Assembly (NCBI GenBank): GCA_949825025.1
Contig: OX463779.1
Location: forward strand, 26,022,816-26,086,815
Direction: 5' to 3'
Source: Siphlonurus alternatus
Lineage: Eukaryota > Arthropoda > Insecta > Ephemeroptera > Siphlonuridae
DNA: 64,000 nt
Below the pieces are notes generated by a model. It was not told the origin of the DNA, made no database searches, and saw only the letters and a program-made list of their open reading frames with translations. Each line of letters starts with the position of its first letter. The first letter of the stretch is position 1. Positions 37,405 to 51,417 of this stretch are shown here, one piece after another. A program made the translations under genes and the position numbers.

Positions 37405-40400
37405 GTAACTTTCTCCGGTTCTTCTTCAGGGGGCTATCAGGGTGGCAGTTAGGGTCACCAAATATTATATATTATAGCAAGGGAGGCTAGGACGTCTTGT
37501 TAGAGCAGCGGGCCATATTAACCGTCCTTATGTACATGAATTTCTGTTTCCTCAATTTTACTATTGTTATACACACTGAAAACTAAATATAAAAATTATT
37601 TGATTGAGCTCCATATCGGTATATAAAGTTTAAGAAAAAAACTTTTGACTTTTGTGAGTTTAGTCCAGAAAAAGAGACAAAATTTTTAATAATTTTAAAA
37701 AACTTGATGTCGATTCATGATTTTTTATAGAAACTTTTTGTCAACTTGATATTCAAAATAACATTTTGGTAACAATTTTCCATTCCATAGATTCCATCAT
37801 AACTTATGTATATAAACATGACATGTAAAAGCACATAAAGTGAAACAATACTCTGGTTGCCACTACAAGCCCAAAGTGTCGTGAGTTTCTTCTTGTTGCT
37901 CCTTAAGGAGAACAGTTTGATTAGATTACGAGGTGCGAGCCGCAAGGGAAGTCCACACAAAAAATATGGCGGCTGCAAACCATCGTAAAACGTAGCCCTT
38001 GCTGCTGATGGCTTCCCAGCGTCTTCTTATTGCTTGTTTATGAGGCCTGCAAGTTTCCTCCTGTTTAAAACAGTGTTATCTTGTAGCTCTATGTAACAAT
38101 ATGTTTACTTTTGTGTTGGATGATGAGATAAAATGAGTAAGAGATCGTAAAATAAATTGCATTAATATATAAATACAATTATTATCATTAGTTGAGGATA
38201 TATGAAACTTTGTAAGTTGTTTCTTCTTTCTTTTAACTTTTTATAATTACCCATATTCTGCACTGCATTTTTATTTTAAAGATTGTATTATATACTGCTT
38301 ATACAGCAGTATTAAAAGTTTAAAAGTATATTACATTTTTTTTTTACAAGAGAACATAAAGTTAAAAAAGATAATACCTATTATGATATTATATATATAA
38401 ATAATATACGTGGTTTACTTATAATCAACTATATAACAATAATAAAATAAAAAATGTACAGTACTAGTCAACAAAAGTGGAACTAATGTACTCCACTCTC
38501 CACTAATTTGGACTCCCGACAAATGTTGTCAAGTCGAATTTTTTAGCCCGGATTATATCAGCAACAGCATCGTTGGTAAGACATGATACATGCAGCACCA
38601 TCAAACTTGTTATTTTCTTTTTTTTAATTAAAATGCCTTCTAATTATTTGGTACCAAGTCTGTGCAGATAGGCGAGGACTGCGAGGTTAATTTGAGCGGA
38701 CCCCCGCGGCTGTACGGCCTTTGCTGGACGTGTAAACACAGCGTGCTCGGGCTGCAAGTATAGTGAACACGAAGTGAAGCTTCATATAGCAAGCTAGCAG
38801 AACTCAGGCTTATGTTAGTAGCATTGGTAAAAACGGCAAGTAGTCTAGATGTAATTAGAAAACAGTGCCAATTAAAACTATGTTAGTAATAGGTGTTTTT
38901 ACAAAGGTTGCATGGCTTATAGCTTTTAGCAGAGAAATTTTTAGTGTCAAGTTCATATTATAACACGATCAAGTACTAAAATTTTATACGTTTAAGTTTG
39001 TGATAAGTCCTTGGAAAATAACCCTTATTATTTATTATAATTTCAATAATATTTTATTATTATTATTACTTTTAATAAATAAATAATTGCATATAATATA
39101 AATATTAAACTTCAATTCATATTAAAAGTGTGAATAAGTATATAAGCAAACAATACTAGGTGGTTATTTACAATACAAAATACCATCAAATGACTGTAGA
39201 AATAAAGCACACAGTAATTGTATCACATAACTCTAAAGTCTAAAGAATCGTAACTATATACATTACGTTATTTCAGTCAATTTGTGCTCATGGTATTTTA
39301 GTAATTACCGCGGTTTCTGTTTTTGCTGTAATTTGTTCACGTCGTTTTCTCGCGGCCTGCCACGCTGAGGATGACAGACACGGAGCATATTGACTTTATT
39401 GATTGTTTAATCGGGTTGCTGCTGCTGCTGCTGCTGCTGCCTTTACTATGCATATATATATACTGCTGGGACATGCGGGAGTTTGTTATAAGAACGACGA
39501 TATACACCATCAGCAAAGTTCTGCAAGCGAAAGATACCGCGAGGAAAGGATTGATTTTTTTACCCCTATCAATTATTGTGCATAAAATTAACAAAAACCT
39601 TATTACGTTATAATAGTTTAGGTGAAACCGCCATCATCTCATCATCATCATCATTACACTGTGTGTGTGTGGCTTTGCTCTTGCGTGTGTTAATTATCCA
39701 CGAAGCAAACATTCATGCAGGCTGGCAAGCTGTTATATAAAAGATAGCTTGAATAGAGTGAATAAACCGAGCAAATAATTTAATTTATCTAACTCTAAAT
39801 CTTTGGACATGCACTGTGAATAATCTCTCTCCCTCACATTTTGGTTTCATTAATCCACTAACAAATTCTCTGTATATCTCATATAATGTACACATGCAGT
39901 ATCAGTTTGCCAGCTTTCATGAACGTGTGTGATGATGAATGTTTTACTCAGGGAGTAATAATGTACACTCTCGAGAGTAACGGTTCACTTCATCCCTCGC
40001 TTTAATAAACTTCATATTCATATACTCGTGTGTTATAGACTGGAATTTCATATCATTGAAAAGTAGGCCAGCTAATGCAAATCTATCTTCATACATACAT
40101 ATATATAGCACGTTCAGAATTGCATTATGTACTTGCAATATATTATATATCATAAGCTCTTTTCAGATAAATGTAATTACTGATTTTCTACAGAGAATAT
40201 ACGTATATTATATACTTTTGTGGCTTATAATTATACTTTATATTAATTATATCTAATGAACTCATAAATAACTATTATAGTATAATGCATATTTTAAATG
40301 AATACAAAAATTCTTTTAAAGTGTAATTAAATGCACTTTTTACACTCATAGAAAAGTTTTGATAAAACTTCTGTGTAGTTTTCTAATGAAATTATAATAA

Positions 40401-43400
40401 CATTTAAACTAGTATTTTATTATATTTAATTTGTATTAAAAAAAAATAAAAGTATAAAAAATTAAAGAAATATTAACAAAAATTGCAATAATGTTAAACT
40501 GAACATACTTTTATAATAGAGCTATCATGCTATCAATATTTAATCTATCTGAATAATTTTAAAAATCTCAGACATAATTTATTTTATTTTTTTTTTTTTA
40601 AAAAATTGGTATATACTTGCACAAAATAAATATTCGCGTCTTTATCCGAATTATACGATGGTTACAATGGCATGTACGCTGTATTAATGTACTGGTATTT
40701 GATATAAATAGTAGAAATATTTAGAGCCTGTACTATACAGTATATAATATATTGATAACAAAATTAGCTTTAAGTAAATACGAAATATTGACTAACAGGA
40801 GGCTCCATTCATCATGTTAAGTCCAGGGTACTACTTAGGGGTACGTATTTCTCATTCACTTCAAGATCTGTTAGATTTTTACTGCGTCGCCCCTTCCCCT
40901 CCTTTTCCATTGCACACTTAATGGTTCACCGAACCCTGACCCTTAATTTTATGGACTACAAAGATATTCCATTCATTTGTTAACACATTTTGCTCCTGGA
41001 GTTGATCCGTGCATGTGTCACACACAGAGTGACCGCTGCAGGCAGCTGATGTGTTGTTATTACGGCCAAATCAACATTCAATTAGACTCTGTGATCTACC
41101 TTGTGATTACAAACACATATGTCAAAGTACTATGATGTTGTTGCAACTTGTTGCAGTGACTGTAATTACAATAATGACTATAATAATTACTTTCAGGGCT
41201 ATGTGGGGTGGAAATTTCAATAAGGTAGTAAAATTTGTAAACTATTACCCATTTATCTTAATTGATATATTTGAAGTAATTATTTCCTACCAAAATATAT
41301 TTTATTTAATATATCCATGCAGTTAGCTTCTGTAATGGCTAAAATATATTTAATAAAAAATATATTCTCCATGAAACTCTATTATAACAATGCTAAAATT
41401 TCAATTCGTTTTTGCACTCTCAAAAAAAATTTCAAAACAAAACAACACAAAAACATGCACCTTGATGGGCTTGAATTTGTTTCCCGGTGTTAAAACTACA
41501 CAGAGGATACTTTTTTAAATTATATAGTGCATGAGGCGTGTCAGAGACGAGGAAAGACACTTTAGGATTTGCCCATGCTGTTTGATTTAGTAAAAATATT
41601 ATTTGAATACTTTTATGCCCTATCACAATTACTGCGAGTAAAAAATTATCAACATTAAAAAAAAAAAAAAAAAAAAATGAAACCGTATTTTATCATGTAA
41701 TATATATTTTTTGTCAAAACCTTTGAATCGTTCTTTTAGTTATGATAGCTTAAAAATATTTTTGATGTAGTAACCATCCTTTTAAAATAAACAAACAACA
41801 TTTACCTTTTAAAAATGATTTTTTTTAAACAGCTCGTGGTAAAAATTGGTCATGGAGTAAGCCTTTTTTGTTATTTCAATAAATTGTGTGAGGTACTACA
41901 AAAACAAAGTTTGAATTGTTATTGATTCTGCAGACATATTGTTCATACTTGTCAAGAAGTTTCATTCGTTGTTCTACATAGAAATAACTGAACTATTTCT
42001 GGAAGTAAATATAAGGAATTAAAACTTGAGTGATGATCTAAAGGAAGGAAAAAAGCATATTCATTTGAATATTCTATATTTTATTTTAATTACACTTTAA
42101 AACTTATCAATGTTACGCATGACAAACTTTATATTACTATACAAAAAAGTCTACGTATAATAAAGAGATTATTTTTTATTTCTGGAATATATTGAATAAA
42201 ATAATTTTATTATTTAGAACACTGTAATACAAAATACTGTAAAAAACAATAACATATTTTTAATATTTACCTTTTATTATTGCTCCATATGTAAATTAAT
42301 ATGTAAATGTAACATCGTTATTAAATCTCTCTGATATATTGGATGAGCTTGCAATATGAGAGCTCTTGCGGCACATGAGATTGAAATATATGGAGGGATC
42401 TCTGTGGGTTTATTGGTTGCTCAAGTGACGGGCACGCTCGCAGCATTTACCGTTCATTTATTGGGCTTACCTGCTGTTGATGCTACGCCGCAAAACAAGA
42501 TTATATTGATAACGTTATTTCTAAAACAGCTGTTTGGTTTACAATTTATATGAAAATTGATTACCTATAATATTATATACGTTATACTGTTATCGTTTTA
42601 AATGACAGTTTGTACAGGTTAATAAATATTTTAAAAAAAAAAAAACTCTATCAATATTTTTATAATTAAAATAGTTAGCATATAAATTGCTTTTTTTTAT
42701 CCGATGTATAAAAAATTAAAATTAGATTTAATGCTGCTGCATGATAATATGTAGATTAAAGGGGAAATAAAATAAGTTGACAAAAATTATCTCTGAAAAT
42801 GTTTATAAAATTAACAGAGAAACTCGAGAAGAATTGCTGTATATAAGTTAGTAAAAACATTTTGACTAACAGACAATTTGCTGGCAAAATATTTAGCATC
42901 TGTTAGCTCCCGTATATACTCTAAATTTAACTAAAATAGACAGTAAGATCTCAGGCCTTCTTTGAATTGTCTAACTAAATTGTATCATTGTTAAATTTGT
43001 GAACTTGATTTTTGAAGAAAGTGTGAAAATAATGTATATTTTTAAATTTTAAATAAAATTAGAATATATTTTTATATAATATTGAGTTTATATATATATT
43101 ACTTTAAAAATTAATAATTAAAATGTACAGTGAAATAGTTTTTTTTTATGAATTATTTATGTTTAAAAAAGGAAGTTTAAAACCACGCAGCTGGTTGAGG
43201 CTAGGGGGATTTTGCTGGCGTGTTATTACGTCCTTTATACATTGGCGTTGCTGCTGCTGCAGGTACACGTCGTCGTCTTTTCTCCCTCAATTACTCTGCT
43301 GCCCCACAGCCGAGTGTTTTTTTTTACAATATAAAACACACTCATCGTTACCCAGTTCTTCTTTTTCAGAGGGCTTCATTATTTTTAGCTTAAAGAAAAA

Positions 43401-43538
43401 AGATCTTGTTTACTTACGTAGCTATTTCTTTATTCTAACAGAAACAGTAGTTAAAAGTATTATATAAAAGAGTATATGACTTAGAGTATTATTTGAAGAA
43501 CAATAAAATTATAATAAGAATATGATTTTTGTGACATT

Positions 43539-43546
<8 letters not shown>

Positions 43547-43610
<64 letters not shown>
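43547..43610. repeat. (CT)n microsatellite
   Basis: CT array preceded by a C7 run, with one TTT interruption near the 3' end. Confidence 0.95.
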
Positions 43611-44513
43611 ATAAAGTGATAGAAGTGTCAAAATGACATATTGATAATGATTTATTACCATTATTGTGATTGTAAATTTATGCACTTATTATTTAAATAT
43701 TTAATTCGCTTTTTTTTTTTTCTCCTAGTATTTTCTTTTTTGCTTTATAAATAATATTTTTCTATTAAATTTTTTATGTGTTAAAGTCTACTAATCTATC
43801 CCATATGATATTCAGTTTTCACATAAATTTTTTATATACTATCTCATAACCATGCAACAAGTTACAATTTGGTGCGAAATAAAAAGTTGGCAAAGGTTTT
43901 AATATCATTTTCATTTCTCATGCATGGACGGCAGAACAATAGTAAGAAAAATTACATATAATGTTCATATCATGTGTATGCTACCCTCAGTGATTACAAC
44001 TGTAAAAAGACGCAGGCTTGACATGCTCGCTTGTATTGTTCTGTAGAGAATACTCAACTTCTCGTCGAGAAGCTGCTGTCGTGCAGGTTGCATGCATGTA
44101 AACAGACAGGGGTAGGAGCCACGCAAGGCGGTGGGCTCGTTAGGTTCATTATTTCGCTGTCACGCCGCGACAAATGACGTGCTGCGATCCGAGGACCACT
44201 TTGCTTGGAGTTCACAGGCCGTGCAGTGACGTCATAGCAGTAAATAGATCAAGTAAGAACTCGCGAGACTTCCACCAAAAATAAAGAACATTTTTGTGAA
44301 CGAGACATTTCAGCAGCTGCTTAAGTGACTGAGGAAACGTGGAAACTCGCTCAAGATGGTCAATGCCGTATAGTAAATACCAGAGATTTTATATGTACGC
44401 TCTTTGTAAATACTTTGTCATAAATCAGGAAGTATACTGCACTTGAATTTATAATCATTAAATTTGTTTGTTCCTTTGAATTAAAAACTAAACAATCAAT
44501 TATCATTACTATA

Positions 44514-44514
<1 letters not shown>

Positions 44515-44554
<40 letters not shown>
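44515..44554. repeat. (TA)n microsatellite
   Basis: 40 bp of TA in an AT-rich intron. Confidence 0.95.
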
Positions 44555-44557
<3 letters not shown>

Positions 44558-45879
44558 TATTATATAGTATAATATATAGTATACACATGTCTATTTGGGA
44601 TAGACTCTTTCATTTATTATACAAACAAAATAGAATATAAAGTTAAAAAAAATATTGCCTAGAATTAAAATTAGATTGTTCTACTGGTAGTGACAAAAAT
44701 TAAAAAAAATACTTGGCAGAGGTCTATAATAAAAAAGAATCGTTAATGTCTGTTTTTCTAACAACACCATTAGATACTACACGAGTTCCAACCTCCAGCA
44801 AAAACTTTGAACAAAATTTTGTAGAACAACTTTAGTAAACATGAAAGTCTTTACAAGGAAGAAATACTGGTCATCAATTCACCCCTAAAATAAGCTGAAA
44901 GGATAATTTTCAGACTATATTATTTGTAACACCTTCAGCCAAGTTTTAAATTTCTATATATTTTTTTTATATTTATTATACCTCCTTTAACGACTTGACC
45001 ATATATATAAGGCTTAGCCAACGGTCATTGCAGACTTACAAACCATGAGGATAAGTAATTAATGGACCTTACTTTTTTTAAATTTTAATGAAATTTGTAC
45101 TTAAAAATAAATTCCTAATTAATTTAATATTAAATTAAAAACAATAGTCGTTTTTATAAACGCATTTTACTCCAGTTTTTTAAAAAAGTAAACTTTTTCG
45201 TGTGTTCTGTTTATGACGTCTTCAATTAATCAAGTCAAATTAAAGTAGAAAGTTGTTTTATTAAGTGTTTATAAATTATATGTTCATTTCAATGTTTATT
45301 TTTTTATGACTTTATTCACTTTAAATATTACAGCTCCTTTTTTTTTTACTAAATTTAAATGTCAAGTTAGTAAATTAAGGTACTTGAGCAATTATTAAAG
45401 TCAATAATTGATGTGTAGTTTTTCAACCCTCTTTAAGTTAAGAACGTTTGCTAAGCTTTGATTTCCCATAACAAGTGAGCTGAAGACAGCGGTGGTTATA
45501 TGCTTAGTCGATATTCCCCGATATAGCTTGGCTGCCAGCTGTCGCCACCTCCGTGCCTCCTCACCACAACGTGTTGTCGCTCGGCCATATAGACATATGG
45601 GGGTGTCACCTAGCCGACCTGTGACGTCATCAGCTGAGACAATAAAATCGAGTCCCTCTCTAATTTTATATGATTTGCAGATGTATTATGAAATGTAGTA
45701 TGAAGTTAAAATTTTGTGGATGCGTTTAAATAATTTGAGAATATGACTGATGTTGATTTTAAAAAGGGTATTTTTTTTTTTAATTATAGAAAAGCAAAAT
45801 TTTAATATTATTATAGTTGTGTTTTTGTTTTTACTTTACATCAATACTGAAATTTCTCGTTGTTTTTTTTTTTATGAAA

Positions 45880-45992
45880 ATTTGAGGCTGCGTTCAAGTC
45901 TTGGTGCCCCTGTTCTGGGCTGGACTATGCAACCCGCGTCGCTCCTCGCCGGCTGTAATGCAGCTAGACCGACCAACTGAGCCACTCGCTAT
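45880..45992 (-). repeat. Probable tRNA-derived SINE or tRNA pseudogene
   Basis: Read on the minus strand, GCGAGTGGCTCAGTTGGTCG contains a pol III A-box-like block (TGGCTCAGTTGG), followed about 35 bases later by CGCGGGTTGCATAGTCCAGC, a degraded B-box-like block (GGTTCGAGTCC in intact genes). The spacing fits a tRNA-like head. The sequence does not fold into a full cloverleaf by eye and runs on into CAGAACAGGGGCACC-type sequence, so a SINE fits better than a functional tRNA. Boundaries are approximate. Confidence 0.45.
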
Positions 45993-46482
45993 GTAGTGGC
46001 AATTCTTGCAGCTTCAAGAGGTCATTACTAGCATAGTGTGTGTACAAAGATTAAAAACACTTGCCCCCACAATGAAATGTTGTTGTGGCGTTATCACTAT
46101 ACTCAACATTAATTTTATTCATTTGATATTGTGCATGAAGTCTTAAACTGTTAATGTGATTTTTATTACATTTCTATATAAAAATTATCATCTCTTACTC
46201 AATTTCTAAAGATTCAAATACAGAAAATGGTATGGAGTAAATTTTTATTTTGTATTAACACTTTATTACCTCTAAAAAAAAAAAGCTATAAAATTCAGTA
46301 CGTTATCAAGAACTATTTTACACGTGACAAAAGCTTATGTTGTATTGAATTTTCCTTGTCGCCTGTGTATTATAGGTATTATATAGAAGCCTCCATTTCC
46401 ATGATATCGGTAAAAGGTATTGTCCCGTCGAACCATGATCGAAGGGCTGCAAGGCGAGTGACACCTCCTGATATCTTGTGAA

Positions 46483-46491
46483 AGAGAGAGA

Positions 46492-46524
<33 letters not shown>
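46483..46524. repeat. (GA)n microsatellite beside the exon 2 acceptor
   Basis: GA array with one CA interruption, ending 43 bases before exon 2. The purine-rich run occupies the usual branch-point/polypyrimidine neighbourhood, leaving only a short pyrimidine-containing stretch (ggtgtcttgtgttgcag). Confidence 0.95.
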
Positions 46525-46567
46525 CGTTGCCATGACTACGGGTAACAACTGGTGTCTTGTGTTGCAG

Positions 46568-46684
46568 TTCAACTTCGTGGGAAAGTTACTGGGACCGAAA
46601 GGAAACTCGCTCAAAAGATTACAAGAAGAAACAATGACAAAGATGGCCATACTAGGACGAGGCTCAATGAGAGACAAACAGAAG
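46568..46684 (+). CDS. KHDRBS-like: Exon 2: KH domain core with GxxG loop
   Basis: The exon is 117 bp, 39 codons, phase 0 at both ends, with acceptor gtgttgcag and donor AAG|gtaagc. It encodes [18 protein letters not shown] and then [23 protein letters not shown] is the KH GxxG loop that contacts the RNA backbone, and RGSMRDK is the conserved variable-loop start of STAR KH domains. The segment is nearly the textbook STAR signature, so the assignment is firm. Because the exon is symmetric (0-0), skipping it would keep frame but remove the RNA-binding core. A (GA)n microsatellite ends 43 bases before the acceptor, in the place where the branch point and polypyrimidine tract are expected. Confidence 0.97.
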
Positions 46685-49600
46685 GTAAGCAAACAAGAAG
46701 CATGTAAAACTTTATATGTTATTGCGACTCTAGCTGCAAGTAACATGGTAAAACATGATGTAAACATTACTAGTAGTGATCTCAAAGACTTGTTGTAGAA
46801 GTTTAATACGAACATATAATACGGCGGCGTTATAATGGGTTTTGTGTGCGCGTTATAAAATGTTTCTTTTTATCGATTTGAAAAAAAAAAAAAACTACAA
46901 ATAATGCTAAATATTTTTTTATATTTGAATGCATTATAAAAGCATGCAGATAAAATTATTTTGAAAGTTGAAACCGTGGCAAGATGGCGTGTGATATATC
47001 GAGAGGATCCTGACCTACCGTCTATAATATATAATTGCTAATAATATATTAAATGCATGCACGCTTAGGTAAATTGATTGATCTCTGGCAACGCAATTAA
47101 AAAGCACTCACTGAACATAACTGACCAATGAATAAAATGTATTAATATTGCAATTACATTGAATTTATATTAATCATGTTTTTTTTATATACATAATAAA
47201 AAAAACTAAAATAATAATGATGAAATAGCGTGCTTAATATTTTTTAAATATGCAAATTTTAGTATGTATATAGTTGAACTAGTAAAAAATTGTCATAAAC
47301 ATGCACAAGCAGCAGAGAAATATATTTTTTGGTCAAACGGTTTTCATTCGTTAACAGGCGCTAAATTTTACAGCTTTTGACATTCTTTTTGTTTTGGTGC
47401 TTGAAATTTGCTTGACGTTCACGACATGCAGTCACGTGAAGTAACGTGGCACTTGACTCGATCCTCGTGCGTGGCTGCTGTCGAGCTGCTGGCGACGCAC
47501 AGACCCACAAGATGGACACGAGCAAACTTTTTTGTGCCCTTTTTTTTTATGGGAAAATATAACAACACAATATCGCTACTGCATGCTTTATAAATGAAAG
47601 AGATGGAGGGAGGGAGAGAGATAGAGCGCGGAGCATTATTTGGATCGTAAGAGCTTACATCTAAAAGAACAATAATATACATTTTTATGACACTGATATT
47701 TTTTTTCTCTATGTTCCGAGCTAAACTTTAATACTCCAGCTATATATAGTATATTATGTTATTTATGTTATATGATTTCTGAATGTTTTTGAATAGGATT
47801 TTGCGTGTCCTCATACTATCTGTCACAGAGGCAAAGCAATTTAACTAGACGAGACGCGGGTTGTATAGAGATCATCTTTCTCCCCCCACCCCTATAGCGA
47901 AATCCACCCCCTATTCTTGTCTCCGTGCACGCTGCTACCGCGGCACGATATCGACTCATACGATTCAAATTAAGCAACTACAAAGCCAGTTTAGTAATTG
48001 ATTTACATCATGAAGTACCTACCAGCATATCGTATACGCATTTCAAACGCTATATATATACAAATTCTATTTATAAAATATTATTTTCAATAGAGGTCGT
48101 TTTTTTTTTTTTTCTTTTCGTTTCATTTTTCATTTTTATTATGATTTCAAAGTCGCGAGATCTGACGATTTGATGATTAATTGTATATCAATGTAGAATT
48201 ATAATATAATACAACACGCACACAAAATAATATATACACATTTCAATTTGATGTACTCAAAAAAATGATAAACTAACAGTAAATATATAATACCATATTT
48301 TATTATATTATATATAATAAATAAAATATGCATAACATCATTAACAATAATATAATCAATTATTGATACGTGGTTGATAAAATAAAATTAATGTACACAG
48401 ATTTTTTTTTGGGAAAAATATTGTTCTGACTATTAGTTGTAAATATTATTTTAATAAAACCAATTAGTGGAACTGTATGGTATTTTATATATGAAAAACA
48501 TATAGTTTACTACATTATAATAGTGGCCTGTTTGTGACATGTTAATACGACAGTAGAGCTAAACGCTCAGCCTGACTCCTCTCTCGAGCTCATATGACTG
48601 ACAACCAACAATTACACTGTACACTACACAAAGATTAAACCCTTCACTGATGTACAGTAACGTTAAAATAAAATTTTCTACCTTATTGTTATCAAAAGCA
48701 CTATATAATAATTATACTCTGTGATGTTCTAAATATAAATGATATAACATATTAAATATTCTTTGACCGCTATGTTTAACATGAATTTTTGCCAAAATTT
48801 TCATTCTTGACATTAATTTTAATGAAATGACAATTCTAAACTGTGAAGTTATATAGTAATTAATTAGATGATGCATTATTAGATAGAGCTTCATACATCA
48901 AATTGGATGACAGCTTCAGCACACACAAAATATTTAGATACTTATATAACGTAAAGATTTAAAAATTATAATTTTTGTACAGATTTTTTGCTTAAAAATA
49001 CGAATATTATATATGTAAAATCATTTTATTTATTATCATTATTATTTTTCTTAAGGGTATTGTTGTCCTGACTTTATTCTATTTAGTACATTGGTTCTGT
49101 AACTGTTAATTGCTGAATAAATAATAATTTGGTTGGTATTTTGGGGCAATTGACACATTTTGGTCATGTATGCCCCTATCAAATAATAATTTGAATTTGA
49201 AATAAAGTTTAATTAGCACATTTAATGTACTGACAGTGAGTATTGAAAAGTCCTTACTGTAAGGTGAAAATAAAAGTACTGAAAACCCATTCAGTATCTA
49301 ATATTTAAGAGTAGATGATATAATTTTTATATTTACGGCATTCAATTTTCCCTTCCAAGAAAGTTCAATGAGTTGAATATCAGCTTAGTGGGCATTCCCT
49401 CGAGAAGCAATTACCGTTTTTTTTTTTTTTTTCAATGCTAGAAACCTTTGTAGAAAGATCAGTCAGTAGCAATTCGAAATGTCTAATGCTGGGACAATTT
49501 GGGTTAATATTGATGATGGTGGATATATTGCGACATGTACTTTATATTATTATAAAATAAAAAACACTAACTCCGTTACCGTTGTAATTAACTAGGGATT

Positions 49601-51417
49601 TTGAGAACAAGTTTGCGATCAGCTTTTTATGATATCGTGATGGTATAGTACATGTGTGATAACTTTATTTAATTCTAACTTATGTTACCATATATGGTCA
49701 TAATTCAGAATTACTCCTTACTGTTTTAAAGATGGTGAAATGCTTAATTCACTGCATGCAACTACAACTAATAGCGTCCTAGCTTTTTGATAAATTTCAA
49801 AATAAAACCTAAAATAATAATAAAATAAACCTGAAAATCCGTCACTTCCAGCCAGGGAACGTAAAATTAATTCTAGTGTTGTCCAGCAGCCACACAAAGG
49901 CGAGACATGTGGAGTGATACGGCTGTGCGCCCGTCAAAACAGACGAGATTCCTGTCAGAGCATTTCACACAAACATTTAGACGTGTGGACGCTCTCAGAT
50001 TTCAACTATGTAACTGTTATGATACACCACTAATGTCAGTCAAAACATTTGAATATACCACTAGATGATATACGGTCAAATAAAATGATAGAGACAGCTA
50101 TCATTTGTACCTTCGCGTGAAACAAAATTGTTGTGTGTAAAAATTAACTAATTCTACGTGTGACAGTGCCTTTTAAGCCTGTATTACACGATACAATTTT
50201 TCTGATTATTGTATACAACTTTTCCTTACAAGAAAACTTAATCTCCATTTGTTTGTATGGAGAGGAAATTTTCTTGTAAGGAAAAATTGTATACAATAAT
50301 CAGAAAAATTGTATCGTGTAATACCGGCTTTATTATAATTATATATAGTGAGATATAATTATTAATATATAGATGACTGTTAATAGCTGAGAATATTTCT
50401 CGGAGTTAAAACGATTTCAGATTTCCTCGTTACAAATTGGTTATTTCGTATTCCAGCATATGTTTACCTACAATAATTTATTGAGCGACGATGAAAATTA
50501 TTAAAATGTTTCACCCAAGATAATTAACTGTCTTGACATCACGTGTTCACTGCATTCAATATGCTTTAATATAAAGACCACCCAGCATGCAAGGTAGCAA
50601 CACATGTGTTAAGGATTATATGCTTCAATACAACGCGCTACATATTCATGTAATGGACAATATGTCAATTTTAAATGGAATAAAATACCAGACTAGAGAC
50701 ATCAACAGCTTTAATATTATTTTATTAACAAATATATTATTTTATTTGGAACTTTTACACAAACACACGTGAACAATAAAATTAATGTCAGCTTTTACAT
50801 ATCTATTAAAATGTTGCAAATTAATCAGGAGTGCATTAAGATCACAATAAATTAAATTATGTAAAATACTAAACTTAATACGAAGATCATAGCAGTATAT
50901 ATTTTTACCCTAATATAAAGCAGATCTATGTTCTTAACATTTGGGCTTCAATTTTTTTATTGTGCTTCTCCGACAAAACATTGAAATAATTTTTAATGAA
51001 TTTGCTCTCCAAATGTAATCACAACACAATTAGTAGAGCTGAAAGACTTTCTTCACCCAAATTTGTATACGAAAAAAATTAAATGAGTGTCTCATTTACA
51101 TATCGAATAATTTGGGCATAAGAAGAGCATGCACTTGTCAGTCTAGAGATATAATTCCACACGTAATTTTACTTTAACACGCCTGCATATAGAGTGCGTG
51201 ACAACTCACTGATTTAAATCAAGGGAACGTTCGTGCTGTCTTTAGGTGTACATGCATGCCTAAAGATATAAATTTAGTTCGTAAGTAAAATTTCCCTTTC
51301 TCAAAATGTCACATGATAATTCCTAATGACACGCCATGTGAATTGAGACTTTCAGTCTTCAAAGTTGAGAAGATTCATGGAGATTTATTGCTAATTACGA
51401 TCGTCTTTTGTTGGCAG
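46685..51417 (+). other. Intron 2 (4.7 kb)
   Basis: Begins gtaagc and ends ttggcag. It contains the TTA-flanked MITE at 50176-50329. No other structured element was recognised; the sequence is mostly AT-rich. Confidence 0.85.
50176..50329. mobile_element. Harbinger-like MITE, 154 bp, TTA duplication
   Basis: A nearly perfect hairpin: AGCCTGTATTACACGATAC at the left pairs with GTATCGTGTAATACCGGCT at the right, and the match continues through TTTTCCTTACAAGAAAA to a short loop near 50253. TTA stands on both sides (50173-50175 and 50330-50332), the target duplication favoured by PIF/Harbinger transposases. The high arm identity indicates a recent insertion. It is non-coding. Confidence 0.85.

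Larger units (their letters stand above)
37405..46567 (+). other. Intron 1 seen (9.2 kb)
   Basis: Begins gtaact and ends gttgcag. It holds a GC-rich island with an open, splice-flanked 90-bp segment at 38668-38757, a (GCT)n tract near 39417-39440, (CT)n at 43547-43610, (TA)n at 44515-44554, CRE palindromes at 44227-44234 and 45622-45629 in GC-richer patches, a SINE-like sequence at 45880-45992 and (GA)n at 46483-46524. Confidence 0.85.

Noticed and set aside
39371..39613. 80-codon frame with a poly-Leu run resembling a membrane segment
   Set aside because: The Leu run comes from a (GCT/CTG)n trinucleotide tract; minus-strand and other frames give poly-Ser and poly-Ala from the same repeat.
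49020..49205. AATAATAATTTGAATTTGAA-like end that resembles a LINE 3' tail
   Set aside because: No reverse transcriptase remnant upstream and no target duplication; low-complexity AT sequence explains it.
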